NCBI GenBank assembly: GCA_046349615.1
Contig: JAXMBZ010000003.1
Span: forward strand, 186,001 to 250,000
Source of the DNA: JADJNY01 sp046349615
GTDB taxonomy: Bacteria; Planctomycetota; UBA1135; GCA-002686595
Length of the DNA: 64,000 bases
Reading direction: 5' to 3'
Within the stretch, counting starts at the first letter, position 1. Each line of letters begins with the position of its first letter. The notes under the pieces were generated by a model. It searched no databases and was not told the DNA's origin. It saw nothing but the letters and a program-made list of their open reading frames with translations. Below are positions 52,026 to 61,110 of the stretch, piece by piece. Both the position numbers and the translations under genes were made by a program.

Positions 52026-54713
52026 TCAGGGACCGCCGACGCGTTCACGCAGCGCGCGCGCGTCCTCCGCGCGGCCCGTGCGCTCGTAGAGCGTCGCGAC
52101 GCGGCGCCAGGCGTCGCGCACGCGGAAGTCGCGCGCGCCGAGCGCCCGCTCGAGCGCCTCCGCCGCCGGCGCGAGCAACGTCTCCGCCTCCTCGTTCCGG
52201 TCGAGCCGCACGAGCGCGCCGCCGAGCACGCTCGCGCTGTTCGCGGTGAGCCAACCGTCGCCGAGCTTCGAGCGACGCAGCTCGTACGCCTCGCGCAGGA
52301 GCGGCTCCGCCTCCGCGGCGCGCTCGAGGTCGACGAGCGTGCTGCCGAGCAGCGTCAACGGCTGCGCGAGGTCGGCGTGTCCCTCGGGGAGCGCGGCGCG
52401 CAACCGCTGCACGCTCTCGCGCGCGGCGGCCTCCGCGCCGGTGAGTTCGCGCCGCTCGCGGAGCACGATGCCGAGCGTCAAGTGATCCTGGCCGAGGTCC
52501 GCTCCGTCGCACGCCGCGCCGGGGAGCGCGCACGCGCGCGCGTCGACGGCGATCGCCTCCCGCGCGTCGGCCTCGGCGCGCACGAGGTCCTTCACGCCGA
52601 GGCGCGCATGCGCCAGGTTCCGCAGCGTGGCCGCGACGCGCGGATGAGCGTCGCCGAGCGCCGCGCGCCGGGCCGCGAGCGCGCGCTCGTGCATCGCGAT
52701 CGCTCCTTCGCGGTCCCCCGTGCGTTCGCGCGCGAGCGCGAGGTTGCCGAGCACCGTCGCGAGGTCGGGGTGCCCCGGGTCGAGCACGCGCTCGAACACC
52801 GCGAGCGCGCGCTCCCAGTGCTCGCGCGCCTCGGCGACGCGTCCGCGGTCGAAGAGGTCGCCCGCGAGGCTGTTCTCGAGCGACGCGAGGGCCGGGTGGA
52901 GCTCCGGCAGCCGTTCCGTGCCGATCGCGAGCGCCGCGCGGTGCAGCTCCTCCGCGCGCGCGAGGTCGCGCTCGCGGTACGCGATCGCGCCGAGTTGCTC
53001 GAGCGCCCGCGCGCGGAGCACGGTGCGCTCGTCGCCGCAGAGCGCGAGGCACTCGTCGAGGCGCGCGCGCGCCGCGACGGGGGCGCCGGAGAGCCGCTCG
53101 AGTTCGGAGGCGCGGTAGAGCGCGAGCCCGAGCTCCGCCCGCGCGGACGCGTCGGAGCGCAGCACCGGCAGCGCGAGGTCGAGCTCGCGCCGCGCGCCGT
53201 CGCGCTCGCCGAGGAGCAGGAGCGCGTACGCGAAGCTCGATCGCAACGAGGCGCGGACGCCGCCGTCGTCCCGCTCCGGCGCGAGCACGAGGGCGCGTTC
53301 GAAGAGCTCCCTCGCGCGTGCGAGGTCGCCGAGTTCCGTGCGCGTCGCCGCCAGCACGCCGAGCATCTCGGCCAGCGCTCGCGGATCGTCCGCGAGCTCG
53401 CGTTCGCACGCCGCGAGCGCGTCGTCGAGCACGGCGCGGACGTCGACCTCGCGCCCGAGCGCGTTGCGCGGCCGGTAGGCGGAGAGGATCCGCTCGTGCA
53501 GCGCGAGCACGCGCTCCGCGCGCATGCGGGCGCGCGTTTCGCCCGCGAGGGCGTCTCGCGCCTGCGACGCGGACACGAGCGCGGCCGTCCCGCCGCCGAC
53601 GAGCGCGAGCACGGCGACCACCGCGGCCCCGACGAGCGCGCGCCGCCGCCGCGCGAGCAGCGCGAACGCGTGGACCGCGCTCGCGGGCCGCGCGCGCACG
53701 GGCTCGAACGCGCGAAAACGCCGCACGTCCTCCGCGAGCTCGCCGACCGCGGCGTAGCGGTCCTCCGGCCGGTGCGCGACCGACTTCGCGACGATCGCGG
53801 CGAGGTCCGCCGGCACGCTCGTCGGGAGCTCGAGCGCGACCGGCGCGCGCACGCGCCGCGCCGCCTCCTCGACGTCGAGGCCGTCGAGCGCGCGCAGCGG
53901 ACGCCGCGCGACGAGCTCGACGAGCACCGCGCCGAGCCCGTGCACGTCCGCGCGCGCGTCGACGACGCCGTCGAGCTCGAGCTGCTCCGGCGCCATCGCG
54001 CCGAGCGTGCCCGCGCCGCCCGTCCCCGCCGCGTCCTGCGCGCCGCGCGCGCGACCGAGGCCGAAGTCGATCGCCTGGACGACGCCCGCGTCGCCGACGA
54101 GCAGGTTCGAGGGCTTGACGTCGAGGTGCAGCACGCCGCGCTGGTGCGCATGCGCGATCGCGGCGCAGGCCTCGAGGAAGAGCGCCAGCCGCGCGTCGAG
54201 TCCCAGGCCGTTTTCCTGCGCGAACCGCGTGATCGAGCGCGCGTTCGGCACGAGCTCCATCGCGAACCATGCGAAGACCCGCCCGCCGAGCTCGAGCGCC
54301 CCGGCCGCGTGCACGCGCGCGACGTTCGGGTGCGCGAGTCGCGCGAGGAAGGCCGCCTCGCGCTCGACCTCGGCGGCGCGTCCGTCCGCGACGCGCACGA
54401 CCTTGACGGCGACGGTGCGCCGCGGGGCCGCCTGCTCCGCCTCGTACACGACGCCCATCCCGCCGCGTGCGAGCACGCGCCGCAGCGTGAACGCGCCGAG
54501 CGTGCGGCCGGCGAGGCCCTCCTCGTCGGTCGGCTCGAGGAACCCGGGCTCGAGCGCCGCGTGCCCGCGGATCAACTGCTCGAGCAGCGCCCCGAGCTCC
54601 GCGTCCTCCGCGCGCGCGTCGCGCACGAGCTCGTCGCGCTGCGCCGCCGGCGCGTCGAGCCACGCGAGGAAGCGCTCCTCCGCCGCTTGGAACCGCTCGC
54701 GCGCGCCGGCCAT
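52026..54713 (-). CDS. Ser/Thr protein kinase with transmembrane helix and TPR domain
   Basis: An 895-residue protein. The kinase domain (about 75-340) has the Gly loop LARGGMGVVYEAE, lysine K104 in VAVKVV, the catalytic loop HLDVKPSN with D198 (Leu in place of the usual Arg of HRD), DFG at 216-218 and APEQ at 241. A membrane helix spans about 359-382. The C-terminal 500 residues are helical TPR repeats. Such kinases are common in planctomycetes. It lies 8 bp after the ECF sigma gene on the same strand and may form a signalling pair with it. Confidence 0.92.
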   Translation of the reverse strand: MAGARERFQAAEERFLAWLDAPAAQRDELVRDARAEDAELGALLEQLIRGHAALEPGFLEPTDEEGLAGRTLGAFTLRRVLARGGMGVVYEAEQAAPRRTVAVKVVRVADGRAAEVEREAAFLARLAHPNVARVHAAGALELGGRVFAWFAMELVPNARSITRFAQENGLGLDARLALFLEACAAIAHAHQRGVLHLDVKPSNLLVGDAGVVQAIDFGLGRARGAQDAAGTGGAGTLGAMAPEQLELDGVVDARADVHGLGAVLVELVARRPLRALDGLDVEEAARRVRAPVALELPTSVPADLAAIVAKSVAHRPEDRYAAVGELAEDVRRFRAFEPVRARPASAVHAFALLARRRRALVGAAVVAVLALVGGGTAALVSASQARDALAGETRARMRAERVLALHERILSAYRPRNALGREVDVRAVLDDALAACERELADDPRALAEMLGVLAATRTELGDLARARELFERALVLAPERDDGGVRASLRSSFAYALLLLGERDGARRELDLALPVLRSDASARAELGLALYRASELERLSGAPVAARARLDECLALCGDERTVLRARALEQLGAIAYRERDLARAEELHRAALAIGTERLPELHPALASLENSLAGDLFDRGRVAEAREHWERALAVFERVLDPGHPDLATVLGNLALARERTGDREGAIAMHERALAARRAALGDAHPRVAATLRNLAHARLGVKDLVRAEADAREAIAVDARACALPGAACDGADLGQDHLTLGIVLRERRELTGAEAAARESVQRLRAALPEGHADLAQPLTLLGSTLVDLERAAEAEPLLREAYELRRSKLGDGWLTANSASVLGGALVRLDRNEEAETLLAPAAEALERALGARDFRVRDAWRRVATLYERTGRAEDARALRERVGGP

Positions 54714-54720
54714 CGACGGT

Positions 54721-55302
54721 TCACCGATCGAGGACCGCGGTCAGCCGCTCGCGGAGGTAGGAGCGCGCGACCGCCCAGTCGCGCTCGGCCTGGCGCTCGG
54801 AGATCGCGAGGACCTCGGCCGACTCGCGCATGCCGAGCCCGGCGAAGAAGCGGAGCTCGACGAGCTGCGCCTTGCGCGCGTCGCGCGCGGCGAGTTCCTC
54901 GAGCGCGACCTCGAGCGCGAGCACGTCGCCGCAGCTCTCCTCGAGCGCCGCGATCGTGTCGTCGAGCGCTTCGTGCTCCACCGCGCCTCCGTGCTTCTCG
55001 CGCGAGCGGCGTCGCGCGCGATCGACGAGGATGCGGCGCATCGTGCTCGCCGCGGCGGCGAAGAACGTCGCGCGGTGCTCGAAGCCGAGCGTCTCCTGCC
55101 CGCCGAGCCGGAGCCACGCCTCGTGCACGAGCGCCGTCGGCTCGAGCGTGCTCGACGCGCGCTCACCGCGCAGCAGCCGGCGCGCCACGCCGCGCAACTC
55201 GTCGTAGACGAGCGGGAGCAACTCCTCGAACGCCCCGGGCGCGCCCGACCGCGCGGCGCGCAGGAGGCGGGTGACGTCGCTCGACTGCGGGGTGTCGACC
55301 AT
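54721..55302 (-). CDS. ECF-type RNA polymerase sigma factor
   Basis: A 193-residue protein. Region 2 (VYDELRGVARRLLRGERASS, PTALVHEAWLRLGG, RATFFAAAASTMRRILVDRA) and region 4 (LRFFAGLGMRESAEVLAISE) are clear; the family is the planctomycete-type ECF (Sigma70_ECF) group, which is usually linked to a Ser/Thr kinase. The kinase gene follows at 8 bp. The start at 55302 (MVDTPQSSDV) gives the usual length. Confidence 0.9.
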   Translation of the reverse strand: MVDTPQSSDVTRLLRAARSGAPGAFEELLPLVYDELRGVARRLLRGERASSTLEPTALVHEAWLRLGGQETLGFEHRATFFAAAASTMRRILVDRARRRSREKHGGAVEHEALDDTIAALEESCGDVLALEVALEELAARDARKAQLVELRFFAGLGMRESAEVLAISERQAERDWAVARSYLRERLTAVLDR

Positions 55303-55445
55303 GCGGGCCAAGATCCTAGCGCCGCGCTCGGCGTCGGCGCGCCGCTCGCGGACCCCGCGCTCGATTTTCGCGGGAAAGGCGGCGGATCCCGCGCGCGCGC
55401 GACGCGGCGACTCCCGCACGACCCTCTCTCCAACGGAAGCCAAGC

Positions 55446-56288
55446 ATGCGCACCTCGACCTCGATCCTCGTCCCGGTCCTCTCCCTCACCCTCCTCGGCG
55501 CCTGCGGCGGCGGCGGCTCGGGCGGTGGAGGCGGTGGAGGCGGCGACGCGGCCGCGAACCTCGCCGCGATCGGACTCGCCCCGAAGGACCTGACCGACGT
55601 CGCGGGCGCGACGATGCTGACGACGTTGACTTGGGCGCTCGACGACGCCGCGGTGCCGACGTTCGGCCCCGGATGTCCGACCTACGTCCAAGGCGCCGAC
55701 AACGATTCGAGCGGGCACCCGGACACGGTCGAGATCGCGTTCGACTGCGCCGACGCGGAGGAAGACCTCGCCCTCGACGGGAGCATCTTCCTGCAGGAGT
55801 ACCTCGACCCGACGCAGTTCCTGAGCGACGTCTCGCCCGACTGCAACACGCTGCTCGCCATCGACACGCTCGGCACTCCGACATGGGGCCTGCGCGGGAA
55901 CGGCGACCTCACGGGGACGGAAGGCAAGGGCGTGCCCTTCGGCCTCTCCGTCGGCGTCTCGATGGCCGGCTTCCCGGAGGCGAACCAGGTCGTCGTCGAG
56001 GTGACGTTCAGCTTCACGAACTACGTCGTCGAGGGCGCGGGGACGTTCCTCGTGCAGGGCTCGACCTGCTTCACGCTCCCCGGCGACGACTCGAGCGACG
56101 TGCCGACGGGCTTCATCAACACCTACTTCTTCGACGGGGCCCCGCCCGCGGCGCTGTCCCTCGAGTGCGTCCTGCTCCCCGACGGCGGCGTCTCGTTCGA
56201 GGCCTGGGGCTCCGGCGACGACCTCGTCGCGGCGGGCACGATCGACGTCGCGGCGGACGCGGACGACGACGAGATCACGTTCGATTGA
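55446..56288 (+). CDS. lipoprotein of unknown function
   Basis: A 280-residue protein. The lipobox is LTLLGACGGGG (Cys about 20), followed by a run of glycines (about residues 21-33). The mature part is acidic with several Cys (CPTYV, FDCAD, SPDCN, STCFT, LECV), suggesting disulfides, and beta-rich. No family was recognised. It ends 11 bp before a strong hairpin. Confidence 0.78.
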   Translation: MRTSTSILVPVLSLTLLGACGGGGSGGGGGGGGDAAANLAAIGLAPKDLTDVAGATMLTTLTWALDDAAVPTFGPGCPTYVQGADNDSSGHPDTVEIAFDCADAEEDLALDGSIFLQEYLDPTQFLSDVSPDCNTLLAIDTLGTPTWGLRGNGDLTGTEGKGVPFGLSVGVSMAGFPEANQVVVEVTFSFTNYVVEGAGTFLVQGSTCFTLPGDDSSDVPTGFINTYFFDGAPPAALSLECVLLPDGGVSFEAWGSGDDLVAAGTIDVAADADDDEITFD

Positions 56289-56298
56289 CGCGGCGGGA

Positions 56299-56336
56299 GC
56301 GCGGCGGCTCGGAACTTCCTTCCGAGTCCGCCGCGC
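56299..56336 (+). terminator. 16-bp hairpin after the lipoprotein gene
   Basis: GCGCGGCGG-CTCGGAA (56299-56314) pairs with TTCCGAG-CCGCCGCGC (56320-56336, one bulged T). No T tract follows. Confidence 0.55.
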
Positions 56337-56383
56337 GACGCGGCGCTCGGCCGTCTTCGGCGCGGAAGCGGGGGTAGGCTTCG

Positions 56384-58060
56384 ATGCCCGGGCACCCGCA
56401 AGGCCTGGGTCACCACATGCTCGACCGCCGCCTCGCCGTACCGCGTACCGCTACCGTTCCGTCGCTTCCGAACTCGATCCCGGGCCTCACGCTGCGCGGC
56501 CACGCCGTCGCCGGAGCCGGGTTCGTGCTGACCGAGGAAGCGCTGCGACTCCTGACCGACCTCGAGCGAACGTTCCGCGCGCGCCGCGCGGAGTTGCTCC
56601 AGCGCCGCGCGAGCGCGCAGGCCGAGTTCGACGCTGGACGTCGCCTCGACTTCCTCGCCGCGACTCGCGAGGTCCGCGAGAGCGAGTGGAGCGTCGCGCC
56701 GGCGCCCGTGGACCTGCGCGACCGACGCGTCGAACTGCGCGGTCCCGTCGATCGCGAGCCCTTGCTCGCGGCCTTGCGCAGCGAAGCGAGCGCGTTCGTC
56801 GCCGACCTCGAGGACGCGCTCGCGCCGAAGTGGCAGAACGTGATCGACGCGCAGGTGAACCTGCGCGACGCGGTGCGCCGCGAGCTCCGTCACGTCGATT
56901 CGGCCTCGCACGCGGCGCTCGAGCTGCCCGAAGGCCGGCTCCCGACCTTGATCGTGCGCCCGCGGGCCTGGCACCGCGTCGAGAAGCACGTCCTCGTCGA
57001 CGGGACGCCGGTCTCCGCCGCGCTCTTCGACTTCGCGCTCTTCACGGCCCACTCGGCGCGCACGCTCGTCGCGCGCGGCGGCGGCGCGTACTTCGAGCTC
57101 CCGCGGCTCGAGAACCACCTCGAAGCGCGGCTCTGGAACGACGTCTTCGTGCACGCCGAGGACGCGCTCGGGCTGACGCGCGGCGCGCTGCGCGCGTCCG
57201 TGCGCATCGAGACGCTTCCCGCGGCGTTCGAGATGGAGGAAATCCTGTTCGAGCTGCGCGAGCACTCGGCCGGCCTCGGCGTCGGACGCGACGACTACTT
57301 GTGCTCGTTCGTGCGCACCTTCCGCGCCGTTCGCGGGCGCCTGCTCCCCGATCGAAGCGCGATGGGTCCGACGCAGCCGTTCCTGCGCGCGCTCGACGAG
57401 CTCCGCGTCCAGACGTGTCACCGTCGCGGCGCGCACGCGCTCGGCGGGACGATCGCGCGCCTGCCGCTCGACGGCGATCCGGACGAGACGCGCCGCGCGC
57501 TCGACGAGGTCGCGCTCGACGCGCGCCGCGAAGCGCGCGCCGGCCACGACGGCACGACGGTCGCGCACCCGCGGTTCGTCGGCGTCGCGCGCATGGAGTT
57601 CGACCCCGTGCTCACGGACGAGAACCAGCTCGCGCGGCTCCGCGAAGACGTGCGCGTCGGCGCGACCGAGCTGCTCGCGGCGCCCGCGGGCGCGATCACG
57701 GGCGCGGGGCTCGTCGCGAGCCTCGACCTCGGGCTCGAGAGGCTCGAGGCGCGCCTCGCCGGCGGCACGCGGCGCGCGCGTCCCGGTCGATTCGAGGACG
57801 CGGCTGCGTTCGAGCTCGCTCGTGCGCAGGTTTGGCAGTGGCTCCACCATCGCGCGCAGCTCGACGACGGCCGCGTCGTGGACCAGGAGCTCGTGCTCGA
57901 GCTGCTCGCGGAGGTCGTCGCGCTCGCGCGACTGCGCCTCGGCGAGCAGGCCTTCGCGGCGAGCCGCTATCCGCTCGCCGCGGACCTGTTCGGGCGCGCG
58001 CTGCTTTCGCGCGAGTTCGACGGCGCGCTCGCGGCCGCGGCCGACGCGCACCTCGACTGA
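56384..58060 (+). CDS. aceB: malate synthase A
   Basis: A 558-residue enzyme. ARGGGAYFELPRLENHLEAR and then LWNDVFVHAEDALG, IETLPAAFEMEEILFELREH and the signature SAGLGVGRDDYLCSF are the family core; the usual SAGLNCGRWDYIFSF is altered at Asn, Cys and Trp but the metal-binding Asp is kept. The C-terminal catalytic motif FEDAAAFELARAQVWQWLHH keeps the base Asp of EDAA. It condenses glyoxylate with acetyl-CoA. Isocitrate lyase is not in the window. A second ATG lies at 56417. Confidence 0.9.
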   Translation: MPGHPQGLGHHMLDRRLAVPRTATVPSLPNSIPGLTLRGHAVAGAGFVLTEEALRLLTDLERTFRARRAELLQRRASAQAEFDAGRRLDFLAATREVRESEWSVAPAPVDLRDRRVELRGPVDREPLLAALRSEASAFVADLEDALAPKWQNVIDAQVNLRDAVRRELRHVDSASHAALELPEGRLPTLIVRPRAWHRVEKHVLVDGTPVSAALFDFALFTAHSARTLVARGGGAYFELPRLENHLEARLWNDVFVHAEDALGLTRGALRASVRIETLPAAFEMEEILFELREHSAGLGVGRDDYLCSFVRTFRAVRGRLLPDRSAMGPTQPFLRALDELRVQTCHRRGAHALGGTIARLPLDGDPDETRRALDEVALDARREARAGHDGTTVAHPRFVGVARMEFDPVLTDENQLARLREDVRVGATELLAAPAGAITGAGLVASLDLGLERLEARLAGGTRRARPGRFEDAAAFELARAQVWQWLHHRAQLDDGRVVDQELVLELLAEVVALARLRLGEQAFAASRYPLAADLFGRALLSREFDGALAAAADAHLD

Positions 58061-58106
58061 AGCGCACGCGCCGAGCCGCCGAGAAGACCCCGTCCCCTCC
58101 CCCGGC

Positions 58107-58133
58107 ACGAGCGGAGCCCAGGGCTCCGCTCGT
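58107..58133 (+). terminator. hairpin after aceB
   Basis: ACGAGCGGAGCC (58107-58118) and GGCTCCGCTCGT (58122-58133) form a perfect 12-bp stem, followed by CCGCTTTCC. Confidence 0.6.
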
Positions 58134-58296
58134 CCGCTTTCCAGGCGCTTCACGCGCCGTCCACCCGCCGTTCGCACCCCGAGCTATCCTGGCGGCCGCG
58201 ACGTCCGCGCGCGACGCGTCACCGGTCCTGGGAAGGAGCGGTTCGAGGGCGTCCGCCCGCTTCGGTCGAAACCGGCCCCCGGTCGAAAGGGTTTCC

Positions 58297-61002
58297 ATGC
58301 CTCGTCCCGCGCCCCATCTCCCCCGCGACCAAGCGCTCCTCCTCTGGTTCTCCGACGTCGGCCGCGACGACGCGCACTTGGTCGGTGGGAAGGGCGCGAG
58401 CCTCGGCGAGCTCTACCGCGAGCTCGTCCCGAAGGGCGTGCGCGTGCCGAACGGCTTCACGACGACGGTGCACGCGTATCGTCGCTTCCTCGAGGCGTCC
58501 GTCCCCGCGGGGACGTGGGCCGAGCTCCCGACCGTCGAGGGGCTCGAGCGCGTGCGCTTCGCGGCCGCGCAGGCGTCGTCGCTCGCGGAGGCGCTCCAGA
58601 TCCTCTCGCGCGGCGCGAACGTGCAGGATCACCTCGAGATGCACGGCCGCGCGCTGCTCGCGCGCGAGTTCGTCGTCGCGACGCCGGTCCCGCCGGACGT
58701 CGAGCGCGCGATCGTCGCCGGCTACGAGAAGCTCTGCGGCGGACCCGGGCTCGCGATCGACGTCGCCGTGCGCTCCTCCGCGACCGTCGAGGACGCCGAG
58801 GACGCATCGTTCGCCGGACAGTGCGAGTCGTATCTCAACGTCCACGGCGCGGACAACGTCGTGCGCAACTGGAAGCGCTGCTGCGCGAGCCTCTTCACGG
58901 AGCGCGCGGTCAGCTACCAGCTCAAGAAGGGGCTCTCACCGCTGCGCTCGTCGCTCGCGGTGGTCGTGATGAAGATGGTGCGCTCCGACCTCGCGACGTC
59001 GGGCGTCATGTTCACGATCGATCCGGACTCGGGTCACCGCGAGATCGTCCACATCTCGTCGTCGTACGGCCTCGGCGAGCTCGTCGTGCAGGGCAGCGTG
59101 TCGCCCGACCACTTCCTGCTCTGGAAGGACGGCCTGCGCCAGGGCAAGAGCGCGATCGTGCACCGCCATCTCGGCGCGAAGGACGTCGCGATGGTGTACG
59201 GCTCGCAGGGCGGGCACTCGACCGAGAGCGTCGACGTCTCCGCCGCGCGGCGCCGCGCGTGGTCGCTGACGCGCGAGGAGCTGCTCGAGCTCGCGCAGAT
59301 GGGCTTGATCATCGAGCAGCACTACGGCCAGCCCATGGACATCGAATGGGCGAAGGACGGCCGCACGCAGGAGCTCTACGTCGTGCAGGCGCGGCCCGAG
59401 ACGGTGCACTCGCGCCGCGAGGCCGCGCGCATGACGGCGTATCGCATGGAGCCCGAGCTCGTCACGCGCCTCAAGGCCGAGAAGCGCGTGCTCGCGACCG
59501 GCCAGGCGGTCGGAACGCGCATCGGCGCCGGGCGCGTGCGCCTCTACGAGAGCTACGAGGAAGTGATCCTCAAGAAGCGCGCGCTCCGGACGCGCCTCGC
59601 CGCGGGCGAGAAACTCGAGGCGATCCCGTGGGAGGAGCGCGTCTTCGACGCCGGCGACGTGCTCGTCACCGAGATGACGACGCCCGACTGGGAGCCGATG
59701 ATGAAGGACGCGAGCCTCATCGTCACCGAGAAGGGCGGGCGCACGTCGCACGCCGCGATCATCGCGCGCGAGTTCGGCATCCCCGCGATCGTCGGATGCG
59801 AGGACGCGACGCGGAAGCTCGCCCACGCGGCCGAGGTCACGGGGACGTGCGCCGAAGGCGACATCGCGCTCGTGTTCGAGGGCCGGCATCCGTTCCAAGT
59901 CGTCGAGCACGAGTTCGACGCGAAGACGAAGCTCGCGACGAAGATCAAGCTCAACGTCGGCTTCCCGTCGAAGGCGCTCGTCGACTCCCAACTCCCCGTC
60001 GACGGCGTCGGGCTCGCGCGCCTCGAGTTCATCCTGACGAGCGAGGTCGGCGTGCACCCGCTCGCGCTGCTCTACTTCCGCGAGCTCAAGGACTGGCTCG
60101 AGGGCATGAAGCTCGCGCCCGAGCTCGAGCCCTATCGCGAAAAGCTCGAGAAAGAGCCCGCGGAAGAGCTGCGCGGCATGCTCGGCGCAATCGATCGCCG
60201 CACGGCGGCGTATGCGGACAAGCGGCAGTTCTTCGTCGACCGCGTGATGGAGGGCGTCGGGCTCATCTGCGCCGCGTTCCACCCGCGGCCGGTGCTCGTG
60301 CGCCTCTCCGACTTGAAGTCGAACGAGTACAAGGAGCTGCTCGGCGGCCGCATCTTCGAGCCCGTCGAGGAGAATCCGATGATCGCGTGGCGCGGAGCGT
60401 CGCGCTTCGTCGACCCCGCGTTCCTGCCCGCGTTCGAGATGGAGTGCGACGCGCTGCGGCTCGTGCGGCGACGGCTCGGGCTCGACAACCTCCAGTTGAT
60501 GGTGCCGTTCTGCCGCACGCCGGAAGAAGGCGCCGAGGTGCGCGCGCTGCTCGCCGACCGCGGCCTCGGGAAGGAAGCGGGCGTGCCGCTGTTCCTGATG
60601 GTCGAGCTCCCGAGCAACGTGATCGAGGCCGACCGCTTCATCGACGCGATGCAGCTCGACGGCGGCTCGATCGGCTCGAACGACCTCGTGCAGACGGTGT
60701 ACGCGGTGTCGCGCGACGACCTCGAGAACTACCGTCATCCCGTCGACGCGCGCTCGAGCGCGGTGAAGACGTTCCTGCGTCAGGCGGTGAAGTCGTTCCG
60801 CGAGCGCGGCCTCGAGATCGGGATCTGCGGCCAGGCGCCGAGCGACTACCCGAACGAAGTGCCCGCGTTCCTCGTCGAATGCGGGATCAGCTCGATCTCG
60901 GTCACGCCCGACACGGCGATCGCGGTGCGCGTCGCCGTCGCGAAGGCGGAGGCGGAGCTCGCGCGGCGCGCGGACGCGAAGCCGGCACGAAACGCGGGTT
61001 GA
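58297..61002 (+). CDS. ppsA: phosphoenolpyruvate synthase
   Basis: A 901-residue protein. The N-terminal ATP-grasp part (VGGKGASLGELYRE, DVAVRSSATVEDAEDASFAG) precedes the phospho-His domain GGRTSHAAIIAREFGIPA with the catalytic His, and the C-terminal PEP domain with SIGSNDLVQTVYAVSRDD and GICGQAPSDYPNEVP (catalytic Cys). Sizes agree with PEP synthases. The enzyme makes PEP from pyruvate and ATP for gluconeogenesis, fitting its malate synthase neighbour. AAGGG lies just before the ATG. Confidence 0.95.
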   Translation: MPRPAPHLPRDQALLLWFSDVGRDDAHLVGGKGASLGELYRELVPKGVRVPNGFTTTVHAYRRFLEASVPAGTWAELPTVEGLERVRFAAAQASSLAEALQILSRGANVQDHLEMHGRALLAREFVVATPVPPDVERAIVAGYEKLCGGPGLAIDVAVRSSATVEDAEDASFAGQCESYLNVHGADNVVRNWKRCCASLFTERAVSYQLKKGLSPLRSSLAVVVMKMVRSDLATSGVMFTIDPDSGHREIVHISSSYGLGELVVQGSVSPDHFLLWKDGLRQGKSAIVHRHLGAKDVAMVYGSQGGHSTESVDVSAARRRAWSLTREELLELAQMGLIIEQHYGQPMDIEWAKDGRTQELYVVQARPETVHSRREAARMTAYRMEPELVTRLKAEKRVLATGQAVGTRIGAGRVRLYESYEEVILKKRALRTRLAAGEKLEAIPWEERVFDAGDVLVTEMTTPDWEPMMKDASLIVTEKGGRTSHAAIIAREFGIPAIVGCEDATRKLAHAAEVTGTCAEGDIALVFEGRHPFQVVEHEFDAKTKLATKIKLNVGFPSKALVDSQLPVDGVGLARLEFILTSEVGVHPLALLYFRELKDWLEGMKLAPELEPYREKLEKEPAEELRGMLGAIDRRTAAYADKRQFFVDRVMEGVGLICAAFHPRPVLVRLSDLKSNEYKELLGGRIFEPVEENPMIAWRGASRFVDPAFLPAFEMECDALRLVRRRLGLDNLQLMVPFCRTPEEGAEVRALLADRGLGKEAGVPLFLMVELPSNVIEADRFIDAMQLDGGSIGSNDLVQTVYAVSRDDLENYRHPVDARSSAVKTFLRQAVKSFRERGLEIGICGQAPSDYPNEVPAFLVECGISSISVTPDTAIAVRVAVAKAEAELARRADAKPARNAG

Positions 61003-61110
61003 GAGCCGGACGAGTCCGCACTCCACCCGGGTGACCGGCCTCGGGACTCCCCCGTTGCATCCCACGCTCGACTGCGCGAAGCTCGGCGCCTCACCTCGAC
61101 AGGAGACGCC

